Source: Clostridia bacterium
Lineage (GTDB): Bacteria > Bacillota_A > Clostridia > Christensenellales > Aristaeellaceae
NCBI GenBank assembly: GCA_017398245.1
Contig: JAFQGN010000190.1
Location: 1 to 7,681 of the forward strand
DNA length: 7,681 nt
Direction: 5' to 3'
Shown: in pieces, positions 1 through 5,848 of the stretch
Layout: the number at the start of each line of letters is the position of its first letter
Numbering within the stretch: position 1 is the stretch's first letter
The notes under the pieces: model-generated
The model's input: the letters and a program-made list of their open reading frames with translations, nothing else
Database searches by the model: none
Told to the model about the DNA's origin: nothing
Position numbers and translations under genes: made by a program

Positions 1-8
1 ACGGGATT

Positions 9-60
9 CCAAAGGGATGAAATCCCTTTGGTGAGGGTTTCAGGGGCGAGTAGCCCCTGA
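9..60. repeat. Two adjacent perfect hairpins downstream of the serine hydrolase
   Basis: The first inverted repeat pairs CCAAAGGGAT (9-18) with ATCCCTTTGG (22-31) around a 3-base GAA loop. The second pairs TCAGGGGC (40-47) with GCCCCTGA (53-60) around GAGTA. Both stems are perfect. They lie 14 bases and more past the stop codon of the minus-strand hydrolase. Neither is followed by a T-run on either strand, so they are not textbook intrinsic terminators. They could protect the 3' end of the hydrolase mRNA, form a weak terminator, or be part of a dispersed palindromic repeat. The stems are seen directly; the role is not known. Confidence 0.6.
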
Positions 61-73
61 CGTTACTTCGCGC

Positions 74-925
74 TCAGCGGTACTGCGCGCAGAAGTGGAT
101 CAGATCCTTGTTGATATCGTGGTTTTCAAACGCGTGCCAAGCGACGACGCGCGCGGTTTCCGGGACGACGAGCAGCATCTGGTTGTACATGCCGCCCTTT
201 CCGTAGGCTTCGCCGACGCCTACAGGCCGCAGCTCGTAACCGCGCTGCAGGACCATGCGCACCCATTCCTCTGAAAGGATGCGCTCGCCGTTCCAGAGAC
301 CGCCGCAGCGGTACAATTCGCCGAGCTTGGCCATGTCCGCCGAGGTGATATACAGGCCCGTTGCGCCCATGGCGTGGCCCTGCGGGCAGGCGCTCCAGGC
401 GGCTTCGGTGAATTCCATCGGCCAGAACAGCTTTTCCCACAGGTAATCGTTCAGCCGGCGGCCGGAGACACGCTCGGCAACGCGGCCGAGCAGATAGTAC
501 GCGGCATCGGTATAGACGCGCTGTTCGCCGGGAGGGCACAGCAGCGGGTGCGCAAAGAGACAGGCGAGCAGATCGCGCCCGAATTCCTTCATATCCACGC
601 AGTCGATATCCAGATAGCCGCCGGGCAGGCCGAGGCAGTGTCGCAAGGCCATATCGACAGTGGTCGTGTGCCAGCGCTCGTCTGCAGGGACATACTCCGG
701 GAAAAAGGCGGTGATCCAGTCGTCCGGCGTGAGCTTTCCTTCATCGAAAAGAAGGCCGATGGCCGTGACGACGAAGGCCTTGGAGACCGAGTAGGAATCC
801 TGACAGCGGTTGGTGTTTGCCAGCTGAACGGCTTCTGCCGCGCCGCCGCAGATCTCGGCTGCGGAGAACACATTGTAGCCCTTTTCGCGGATATAGCGTG
901 TGAAATCGTCCAAAAACCTGCTCAT
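74..925 (-). CDS. Serine hydrolase, beta-lactamase/class C esterase superfamily
   Basis: A 283-residue protein with the fold signature of penicillin-recognising serine hydrolases (Pfam Beta-lactamase). The nucleophile motif SxxK is S46-V-S-K49. The second motif is Y138-T-D140, in the place of the usual Y-S/A-N, inside the family-typical stretch PPGE...YTDAAYYLLG. A G242-K-G-G245 segment is a candidate for the third, KTG-like motif. No signal peptide or membrane segment is visible, so the protein is probably cytoplasmic. That argues against a secreted beta-lactamase or peptidoglycan enzyme and for an esterase, amidase or peptidase of unknown substrate. It is shorter than many family members, and lacks extra C-terminal domains. 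It contains nine cysteines, a high number for this family. The start ATG (923-925) is preceded by AGGGGAGGGG about 9 bases upstream. No strong promoter was recognised; a 14-base palindrome CGGCG-TATG-CGCCG at 966-979 lies just upstream and could be an operator. The family is clear; the substrate is not. Confidence 0.9.
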   Translation of the reverse strand: MSRFLDDFTRYIREKGYNVFSAAEICGGAAEAVQLANTNRCQDSYSVSKAFVVTAIGLLFDEGKLTPDDWITAFFPEYVPADERWHTTTVDMALRHCLGLPGGYLDIDCVDMKEFGRDLLACLFAHPLLCPPGEQRVYTDAAYYLLGRVAERVSGRRLNDYLWEKLFWPMEFTEAAWSACPQGHAMGATGLYITSADMAKLGELYRCGGLWNGERILSEEWVRMVLQRGYELRPVGVGEAYGKGGMYNQMLLVVPETARVVAWHAFENHDINKDLIHFCAQYR

Positions 926-1028
926 GGAAAGTTTCCCCTCCCCTATGTGACTGCTTTGTATTGTGCGGCGTATGCGCCGGGTTCATCGAAAAATGCAAAA
1001 AAGTATGAGCGGTACGCGGCTGTTAGCG

Positions 1029-1133
1029 GGCCGGGCTGCGGGGTTCTGAAACGCGGGTAAAAGCGCGATCGCGGCGCGGATGTAAACGAGCCGGGCTGCG
1101 GGGGGACGTAAACGCGGTCAAAAGCGTGATCGC
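1029..1133. repeat. Imperfect tandem repeat, period about 60 bases, in a 306-base gap
   Basis: Copy one (1029-1073) and copy two (1089-1133) share GCCGGGCTGCGGGG, then AAACGCGG, then AAAAGCG and GATCGC, in the same order and spacing, with scattered mismatches. A degenerate third block of the second half (AAACG...AAAAGCC...ATCGCA) is seen at 1147-1173. The gap between the hydrolase start (925) and the tRNA terminator (1232) holds nothing else I recognise apart from the palindrome at 966-979. Reading frames across it overlap the repeat and show no plausible protein. Confidence 0.6.
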
Positions 1134-1231
1134 ATACGGTTATCGAAAACGTACAGGGAAAAGCCGAATCGCAACGCGTAAGTTGCAACAAAGTTGCAAT
1201 GCGAGCATTGAAAAGATGGCGGGCAAAAAGC

Positions 1232-1267
1232 AAAAAACCTTGAAACACAATGTTTTCAAGGTTTTTT
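1232..1267 (-). terminator. Intrinsic terminator of the tRNA-Arg gene
   Basis: A perfect 14-bp stem pairs AAAAAACCTTGAAA (1232-1245) with TTTCAAGGTTTTTT (1254-1267) around an 8-base loop. It begins two bases after the encoded CCA of the tRNA. Read on the minus strand the stem ends in a run of six T. Because it has A-runs and T-runs on both sides, it could also stop plus-strand transcription. Confidence 0.88.
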
Positions 1268-1268
1268 G

Positions 1269-1345
1269 TGGCGTGCCTGAAGGGATTCGAACCCCTGACC
1301 TTTTGGTTCGTAGCCAAACACTCTATCCGGCTGAGCTACAGGCAC
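1269..1345 (-). tRNA. tRNA-Arg, anticodon ACG, CCA encoded
   Basis: The 77-base gene folds into a complete cloverleaf on the minus strand. The acceptor stem GTGCCTG pairs perfectly with CAGGCAC. The D-stem is GCTC/GAGT with one wobble. The anticodon arm TTTGG-CTACGAA-CCAAA gives the anticodon ACG. The T-arm is AGGGG-TTCGAAT-CCCTT. It ends in discriminator G followed by CCA. The A at position 34 is normally deaminated to inosine by TadA in this tRNA, giving ICG, which reads CGU, CGC and CGA. The protein genes in this window use CGC heavily for arginine, which fits. Promoter and terminator flank it tightly, so it is a single-gene transcription unit. Confidence 0.97.
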
Positions 1346-1392
1346 ACATTCTGTTTTGCGTTCCATGCGTTGTTCGCTCGGAACAGTTATAG

Positions 1393-1421
1393 ATTATATA
1401 CACTTTGTCCCATTTTGTCAA
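1393..1421 (-). promoter_or_regulatory. Consensus sigma-A promoter of tRNA-Arg
   Basis: On the minus strand the -35 box is TTGACA (1416-1421) and the -10 box is TATAAT (1393-1398), with a 17-base spacer. Every element matches the housekeeping consensus exactly. The expected start of transcription is near 1386, leaving a leader of about 40 bases before the mature tRNA 5' end at 1345. Confidence 0.93.
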
Positions 1422-1688
1422 CACCTTTCGCTCATTTTCCTTCGTTACGTTTTTGTTGAAGAAACGGCTCGGGGACGTAAAGGCGTGAGAAAGGCAGACG
1501 GGGCGGCTTTGGATGGGTATACGGTTCACGGAACAAAGAGGATTCATGAAAGGAGCTGCGGCGTTCTTAAAAGGAATGCTTCCCCTGCGAAGGACGCCGC
1601 TGCCGATTGGCGAAGAAGGGCGCAGAGCGCGCAAGAGCTGACGCCCCGGCGCGCTCCGGTTCCCTTAAATGGGGAGCAGAGTTTGCGC
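1422..1688. other. 267-base gap with nested inverted repeats and no convincing gene
   Basis: Two stems are visible. GCGGCGTTC (1558-1566) pairs with GGACGCCGC (1592-1600) with one G-U pair, extends outward past a single mismatch, and encloses GGAA-TGC-TTCC (1573-1583). GAGCGCGC (1625-1632) pairs perfectly with GCGCGCTC (1649-1656). Neither stem has a T-run. A 31-codon plus-strand frame at 1546-1641 starts only 3 bases after AAGAGGA and resembles no protein I know. No clear terminator follows the minus-strand oxidoreductase, so its transcripts may run through here into the tRNA. Confidence 0.4.
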
Positions 1689-2684
1689 TTACATTCTTTC
1701 TTTGGCGAGCCACTTCGCGCCGCCCTCGTCGGCGGCGTCACGCGCAAGCAGGCAGGCCCGCGCCGTGACGAACGCCTCGCGCGCCTGCTCTTTGGCGCAT
1801 TCGGTGCCGATCGCGTCCGCGAAATAGAGGAAGGGGTTCTTGTCCTCTTCCGGCTCGAGCGCGGTGCGGCCGTTTTCGTTTTCCAGATAGGCGCGGCCGT
1901 CGATCACCTCGATCATGCCGCGCGTGCCGGTGATGCGGATGCGGTCGTCGTCGTGCCGGGGCGCGCCGGTGGGACGATAAAAATCGGCATTGATGGTGGC
2001 GAGCACGCCTTCGGGATAGCGCAGCAGCATGCAGCCGGTGGATTCCATCGCGCCGAAGCCGCCGTTTTCATGGGTGTCCGTCTGCGCGCTGACCCAGACC
2101 GGCTCCGTGCCCAGCACATAGGAGAACCAGCTGACGGGGTGGATGGCGATCCACGCAAGCATGCCGCCGTAGCTTTTGATTTTATAATATACCTCGCCGC
2201 GCACGCCCATTTTGTAGCTTTTCTGCCCGTGCAGCAGGCGCACCTTGCCGATGAGGCCGGCATCGATCGCCTTTTTCGCAGTGCGCAGCCAGGTGGTGTG
2301 GCGGCCGTCGTACATCGCGCCGAGATCGGCAGGGCTGGAAAGGTAGACTTCCTTGAGTGCATCGAGCGTGTGCAGATCGGTAGCCAGCGGCTTTTCGCTG
2401 TAGACATGGATGCCCCTCTTCAGGCATTCCATGGCGATGGCGGCGCTGTCGCAATACCACGGGTTGATGGCGGCGATATCGATCTGCTCGGCGTCCAGAA
2501 GCTGCGTCCACCAGCCGTATTCTTTGGGCTGAAAGCCCTTGTGCACGCAGCGCTGCACAAGGCCGGAGATATCCTCTCCGAACGTGCCGGGCGCAACGGC
2601 GGCGATCTCTATATCGTTTCGCAGCGCGGCTCCCTCCAGAACATAGGGGTAATGTCCGCTTGCGCCGATGATGGCAATGCGCAT
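1689..2684 (-). CDS. Gfo/Idh/MocA-family NAD(P)-dependent oxidoreductase
   Basis: A 331-residue protein of usual family length. It has an N-terminal Rossmann domain (about 1-120) with the nucleotide-binding turn G7-A-S-G10-H. The family motif E97-K98-P99 follows, where the lysine supports cofactor and substrate binding. A C-terminal alpha/beta dimerisation and substrate domain follows (about 122-325). The sheet-edge histidine H182 matches the catalytic histidine of the family. The position four residues earlier, often aspartate, is W178 here. Members oxidise or reduce hydroxyls on sugars, inositols and related compounds; the substrate cannot be read from sequence. Start ATG at 2682-2684 was chosen because AAAGGAGG lies 7 bases upstream and the protein begins directly with the Rossmann strand; the frame stays open far upstream but without family features. 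The gene is divergent from a ThuA-like gene, a pairing reminiscent of thuA/thuB in rhizobial trehalose catabolism, where ThuB is also of this family. Confidence 0.93.
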   Translation of the reverse strand: MRIAIIGASGHYPYVLEGAALRNDIEIAAVAPGTFGEDISGLVQRCVHKGFQPKEYGWWTQLLDAEQIDIAAINPWYCDSAAIAMECLKRGIHVYSEKPLATDLHTLDALKEVYLSSPADLGAMYDGRHTTWLRTAKKAIDAGLIGKVRLLHGQKSYKMGVRGEVYYKIKSYGGMLAWIAIHPVSWFSYVLGTEPVWVSAQTDTHENGGFGAMESTGCMLLRYPEGVLATINADFYRPTGAPRHDDDRIRITGTRGMIEVIDGRAYLENENGRTALEPEEDKNPFLYFADAIGTECAKEQAREAFVTARACLLARDAADEGGAKWLAKERM

Positions 2685-2712
2685 ATGGATCCCTCCTTTA
2701 TCGTTCTTCCCT

Positions 2713-2741
2713 ATTGTACCGCCATCGGCCGCAAAAGAAAA
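2713..2741 (-). promoter_or_regulatory. Probable promoter of the Gfo/Idh/MocA oxidoreductase
   Basis: On the minus strand TACAAT (2713-2718) is a good -10 box, five of six to consensus. The matching -35 position at 17 bases holds TTTTCT (2736-2741), which is poor. Transcription would start near 2706, about 22 bases before the start codon and just ahead of the ribosome binding site. The weak -35 box suggests help from an activator, which is an inference. Confidence 0.5.
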
Positions 2742-2763
2742 GAGCGAACCGGGCCTTCTCCCC

Positions 2764-2792
2764 TTGAAAAACACGCGAAAAACTGGTATGCT
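2764..2792 (+). promoter_or_regulatory. Promoter of the ThuA-like gene
   Basis: TTGAAA (2764-2769) and TATGCT (2787-2792) are separated by exactly 17 bases. A TGG immediately before the -10 box gives an extended -10 element. Transcription would begin near 2799, leaving a leader of about 114 bases, unusually long compared with the roughly 22-base leader of the divergent gene. Confidence 0.75.
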
Positions 2793-2824
2793 AAGAAAGG
2801 TATCATATGTTCCGGGGCCTGAAG

Positions 2825-2903
2825 ACGGGCTCCGCCCGGCGGGTCGGATTGTGTGCGCGCCGGAAGGTCTGACTACGAAAACGGGCAAACGCCCGAAGGG
2901 AGG
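2825..2903 (+). promoter_or_regulatory. Structured leader with two related hairpins before the ThuA-like gene
   Basis: Two similar units occur. The first (2825-2843) forms CGGGC-TCC-GCCCG and ends in GGG. The second (2881-2900) forms CGGGC-AAAC-GCCCG and also ends in GGG. The final GGG of the second unit is part of the GGGAGG ribosome binding site (2898-2903). Between them CCGGCG (2836-2841) can pair with CGCCGG (2858-2863), overlapping the first hairpin. Because the arms are identical, the left arm of unit one could also pair with the right arm of unit two. This geometry could support a switch controlling translation, but no known riboswitch class was recognised. Confidence 0.4.
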
Positions 2904-2912
2904 ATCTCCATC

Positions 2913-3677
2913 ATGATTCGCGTAACGATGTATAACGAGTTCTATCACGAACAGCACAAGGAAAACGTAAAGGCTATCTATCCCAACGGCATGCACTCCG
3001 CCATCAAGGAATATCTCGACGCCGAGGGTTCCTTCGAACCGATGCAGGTGGCCACTCTGGAAATGCCCGAGCACGGCCTGACGCAGGAAGTTCTGGACAA
3101 CACCGACGTTCTGCTGTGGTGGGGCCATGTGAAGCACGAAGCCGTTTCGGACGAAGTGGTGGAGCGCGTTGTGCAGCGCATCAAGGACGGCATGGGCTTT
3201 ATCGCCCTGCATTCCGCGCATGCTTCCAAGGTGTTCCGCAAGCTGATGGGCACCGACAGCCATCTGCTGCGCTGGCGCGAGAGCGCCGACCTGGCCCGTA
3301 TGTGGGTGGTGGATTATGCGCATCCCATCGTGAACGGCATCGGCGATTATTTCGAGCTCGAAGGCGAAGAGACCTACGGCGAGCACTTTGACATCCCGCA
3401 GCCCGACGACCTGATTTTCATCACCTGGTTCTCCGGCGGCGAAGTGTTCCGCTCCGGCTGCACCTATCACCGCGGTCAGGGCCGCATCTTCTACTTCCAG
3501 CCCGGCCACGAGACCTTCCCCTCCTATTACAACGAGAACGTGCGCAAGGTCATCGCCAACGCCATCAAGTGGGCCTACAACCCGGGCGCGCGTCCCATCG
3601 GCACCGGCCACTTCAAGGTAAAGCCGAATGTGGAATCTCAGTACAAGGACGCTCTGCAGGAAAACTTCACCAAGTAA
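2913..3677 (+). CDS. ThuA-like domain protein (trehalose utilisation family)
   Basis: A 254-residue single-domain protein matching the ThuA family, which has a class I glutamine-amidotransferase-like (flavodoxin-like) fold. Conserved landmarks visible are D65 followed by W69-W70-G71-H72, then H100-S-A-H103 after a GMGFIAL strand, and P197-G198-H199-E200 near the C-terminus, followed by the usual helix with N-A-I-K-W-A. The histidine clusters are candidates for the active site. ThuA is required with ThuB for trehalose-type disaccharide use in Sinorhizobium, via 3-keto sugars. Several genomes pair ThuA-like proteins with Gfo/Idh/MocA dehydrogenases, as here. No signal peptide is seen, so it should be cytoplasmic. 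The start at 2913 is supported by GGGAGGA 9 bases upstream. An upstream ATG at 2853 in the same frame is ignored because the hairpins and ribosome binding site lie inside that extension. A strong terminator follows, so it is monocistronic. The family is confident; the exact sugar is unknown. Confidence 0.92.
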   Translation: MIRVTMYNEFYHEQHKENVKAIYPNGMHSAIKEYLDAEGSFEPMQVATLEMPEHGLTQEVLDNTDVLLWWGHVKHEAVSDEVVERVVQRIKDGMGFIALHSAHASKVFRKLMGTDSHLLRWRESADLARMWVVDYAHPIVNGIGDYFELEGEETYGEHFDIPQPDDLIFITWFSGGEVFRSGCTYHRGQGRIFYFQPGHETFPSYYNENVRKVIANAIKWAYNPGARPIGTGHFKVKPNVESQYKDALQENFTK

Positions 3678-3688
3678 GTTCTTCACCG

Positions 3689-3718
3689 CCCCGCCGTGCA
3701 ATGCGGCGGGGTTTTTTT
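3689..3718 (+). terminator. Intrinsic terminator of the ThuA-like gene
   Basis: CCCCGCCG (3689-3696) pairs perfectly with CGGCGGGG (3704-3711) around a 7-base loop and is followed at once by seven T (3712-3718). It lies 11 bases after the stop codon. Confidence 0.95.
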
Positions 3719-3771
3719 GTGCAAAAATGCGCCCTTAATATAGAAATGACAGCCATACGCACCTTCCGGCC

Positions 3772-3800
3772 TTGCCTATGTTTCGCCAATATGATAAAAT
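3772..3800 (+). promoter_or_regulatory. Promoter of the polysaccharide dehydratase gene
   Basis: TTGCCT (3772-3777) and TAAAAT (3795-3800) are 17 bases apart. TGA immediately before the -10 box adds an extended -10 element. Transcription would start near 3807, upstream of the GGAGG ribosome binding site at 3827-3831. Confidence 0.75.
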
Positions 3801-3844
3801 AATATGGATGTAATGGGCCCATGCCCGGAGGTGTTTTGATCTAT

Positions 3845-5710
3845 ATGAAGAAAAACAATTGCCCCCGGCTGCTCAGCGGCGCGCTGAGCCTGCTGCTGGA
3901 CATATTGCTGTTTGTGCTTTCGTTCGGCCTTGCGATCATGATCCGCTTTGAGGGCGGCATGAACGTTTACCAGAAGGCCGCAGCCGTGCACGGTCTGCCC
4001 TTTGTTGCGGCGATCTATGCCGCGTGCTTTTTCGCGGGCGGGGTGTACCGCATGCTCTGGCGCTATGCCGGCGTGCATGAACTGGTGCGTCTGGCCGCGG
4101 TATGCGCCATGGGCGGCTCGATGAGCATTGCGCTCAATTCGCTGCTGGATATGGGCATGTCCCGCAACGTGCTGGTGATCACTGCGGTGTTCGTTCTGGC
4201 TCTTTGCGGCGGATACAGGCTGCTGTGGCACGCGATCTTCCGCCGCCGCACGCAAAAGGGCAAGGTCATGGCCGATTCCCGCCGCGTGCTCATTCTGGGC
4301 GCGGGCGCGGCGGGCGCATATGCGCTGTCGGTATGCTCTTCCTCTCCCTCCCGCTTCGGCGTGCCCGTTGCGTTTCTGGACGACGACCCCGGCAAGCTGC
4401 GCATGCGCGTGCACGGCGTGCCGGTGCTGGGCCGCATTGAGGAAGTGGGCCGCATCGCCGAAGAAAAGAAGATCGATTCCATCATCGTAGCCATGCCCAC
4501 GCTCAAGGGCGAGGCGATGCGCAAGGTGGTGGAAATGGCAAGCGCTACCAAAAAGAGCGTGTACATGTTCTCCAGCCCGGAGGCGATCGACGGCAAGCAG
4601 AAGGCCGGGGCGATCCGCGAGCTGGATGTTTCCGATTTCCTTTCGCGCGAGGAAGTGACGCTGGACGACGCCGGCATCCGTTCCTATATTCAGGGCAAAA
4701 CGGTTCTGGTCACCGGCGGAGGCGGCTCCATCGGCAGCGAGATCTGCAGGCAGCTGGTGCGGTTCGACCCGGCGAAGCTGCTGATCTTCGACATTTACGA
4801 AAACACCGCCTACGAGCTTTTGTACGACCTGAGGCTGACCTACGGCGAAAAGCTGTGCCCGGTCGAGATCCTCGTGGGCTCCATCCGCGATAAGAACCGC
4901 CTGGACGAAGTGTTCGAAACGCACAGGCCGCAGGTCGTGTTCCACGCGGCGGCGCACAAGCACGTGCCGCTGATGGAAGTCAGCCCGGCGGAAGCGGTGA
5001 AGAACAATGTGTTTGGCACGTATAACGTGCTTTCCTGCGCGGCGGAACACAAAGTGGAGCGCTATGTGCAGCTTTCCACCGACAAAGCCGTGAACCCCAC
5101 GAACGTGATGGGCGCGACCAAGCGCATCACCGAAATGCTGGTGCAGATGTTTGCGCGCAGCACGGGCATGAAGTGCATGGCCGTGCGCTTTGGCAATGTG
5201 CTCGGCTCGCACGGAAGCGTGATCCCGCTGTGGGAGCAGCAGATCCGCAAGGGCGGCCCCGTGACCGTGGTCGACCCGCAGATCACCCGCTATTTCATGA
5301 CCATTCCCGAGGCAGCGCAGCTGGTGCTGCAGGCCGGCGCGCTCGCGTATCCGGGCGCCATCTATGTGCTGGACATGGGCACCCCCTGCCGCATGATGGA
5401 CGTGGCCGAAAAGCTGATCCGCTTCTACGGCTACGAGCCGAATGTGGACATGCCGATCAGGATCACGGGCCTGCGTCCCGGCGAAAAGATGTACGAAGAG
5501 CTGATGATGGGCGACGAACGCGACAAGATGACGCGCACGGCCCACAACAAAATCTTCGTCGCGCCGCCCATCTCTATGGACGATACGCGCTTCCGCACGC
5601 AGCTGGAGAGGCTTTCCGCGGCCTCTGCGCACAACGATGAGCAGGTCGTGCTCTCGCTGGAGGAGATCGTGCCCACCTATTCCCCGAACAGGAAAAAAGC
5701 GGCGATATAA
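3845..5710 (+). CDS. Membrane-anchored nucleotide-sugar 4,6-dehydratase (CapD/PglF/WbpM type)
   Basis: A 621-residue protein with the full domain order of the large CapD/WbpM class. Four hydrophobic segments lie at about 9-33, 50-70, 80-101 and 107-131, anchoring it in the cytoplasmic membrane. A first Rossmann domain starts at G152-A-G154-A-A-G157. A second, catalytic short-chain dehydrogenase domain starts at T290-G-G-G-G-S-I-G297. The catalytic segment reads S411-T-D-K...M422-G-A-T-K426, so methionine replaces the usual tyrosine of YxxxK, as described for WbpM-type long dehydratases. The family motif R544-P-G-E-K548 follows. Such enzymes convert UDP-GlcNAc to a 4-keto-6-deoxy sugar, the first step to bacillosamine, QuiNAc or FucNAc glycans. 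ATG 3845 was chosen over ATG 3821 because GGAGG (3827-3831) lies inside the longer version and would serve 3845 at 13 bases; the longer form has no ribosome binding site. A glycosyltransferase follows with no clear terminator between. Confidence 0.95.
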   Translation: MKKNNCPRLLSGALSLLLDILLFVLSFGLAIMIRFEGGMNVYQKAAAVHGLPFVAAIYAACFFAGGVYRMLWRYAGVHELVRLAAVCAMGGSMSIALNSLLDMGMSRNVLVITAVFVLALCGGYRLLWHAIFRRRTQKGKVMADSRRVLILGAGAAGAYALSVCSSSPSRFGVPVAFLDDDPGKLRMRVHGVPVLGRIEEVGRIAEEKKIDSIIVAMPTLKGEAMRKVVEMASATKKSVYMFSSPEAIDGKQKAGAIRELDVSDFLSREEVTLDDAGIRSYIQGKTVLVTGGGGSIGSEICRQLVRFDPAKLLIFDIYENTAYELLYDLRLTYGEKLCPVEILVGSIRDKNRLDEVFETHRPQVVFHAAAHKHVPLMEVSPAEAVKNNVFGTYNVLSCAAEHKVERYVQLSTDKAVNPTNVMGATKRITEMLVQMFARSTGMKCMAVRFGNVLGSHGSVIPLWEQQIRKGGPVTVVDPQITRYFMTIPEAAQLVLQAGALAYPGAIYVLDMGTPCRMMDVAEKLIRFYGYEPNVDMPIRITGLRPGEKMYEELMMGDERDKMTRTAHNKIFVAPPISMDDTRFRTQLERLSAASAHNDEQVVLSLEEIVPTYSPNRKKAAI

Positions 5711-5818
5711 TTGCGGCTCACAGGGGCGGCTCTTGCGGTCGCCAGTAATTATTGCTGTGGGCTGCTGTTTGGCTGTCTTCTGTAAGGGCGACGCCGGCTG
5801 TCACCCGTGAGCATGATT

Positions 5819-5848
5819 TTGAGCCGCTGTTTGGCTTCCCGCGATTAT
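5819..5848 (+). promoter_or_regulatory. Possible promoter of the glycosyltransferase
   Basis: TTGAGC (5819-5824) and GATTAT (5843-5848) stand 18 bases apart, each matching four of six consensus bases. No intrinsic terminator was found between 5710 and here, so the glycosyltransferase may be transcribed from the dehydratase promoter as well as from this one. The 198-base spacer also carries short repeats. Confidence 0.35.

Noticed and set aside
374..1060. 228-residue plus-strand frame
   Set aside because: It is antisense to the serine hydrolase and then enters the tandem repeat; no domain is visible.
1029..1173. Possible CRISPR array
   Set aside because: Only two clear copies, with many mismatches spread through the unit and no constant repeat separated by unique spacers.
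1269..1345. tRNA-Arg as an integration site for a mobile element
   Set aside because: No integrase gene and no copy of the tRNA 3' end was noticed in the window; flanking genes look like ordinary chromosome.
1546..1641. 31-codon plus-strand frame in the structured gap
   Set aside because: The possible ribosome binding site is only 3 bases from the ATG, no promoter was found, and the peptide is basic and unfamiliar. It is not strong enough to call a gene.
1356..2822. 488-residue plus-strand frame
   Set aside because: It crosses the tRNA promoter and runs antisense through the oxidoreductase; the sequence is typical of a GC-rich shadow frame.
2685..3701. Open frame extending the Gfo/Idh/MocA oxidoreductase upstream to give 670 residues on the minus strand
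   Set aside because: The extension runs antisense through the whole ThuA-like gene, has no family features, and the true start at 2684 has an ideal ribosome binding site and begins with the Rossmann strand.
3776..5632. 618-residue minus-strand frame, rich in His, Ala and Arg
   Set aside because: It is the antisense shadow of the dehydratase; the composition is typical of reverse frames in GC-rich codons and no domain is visible.
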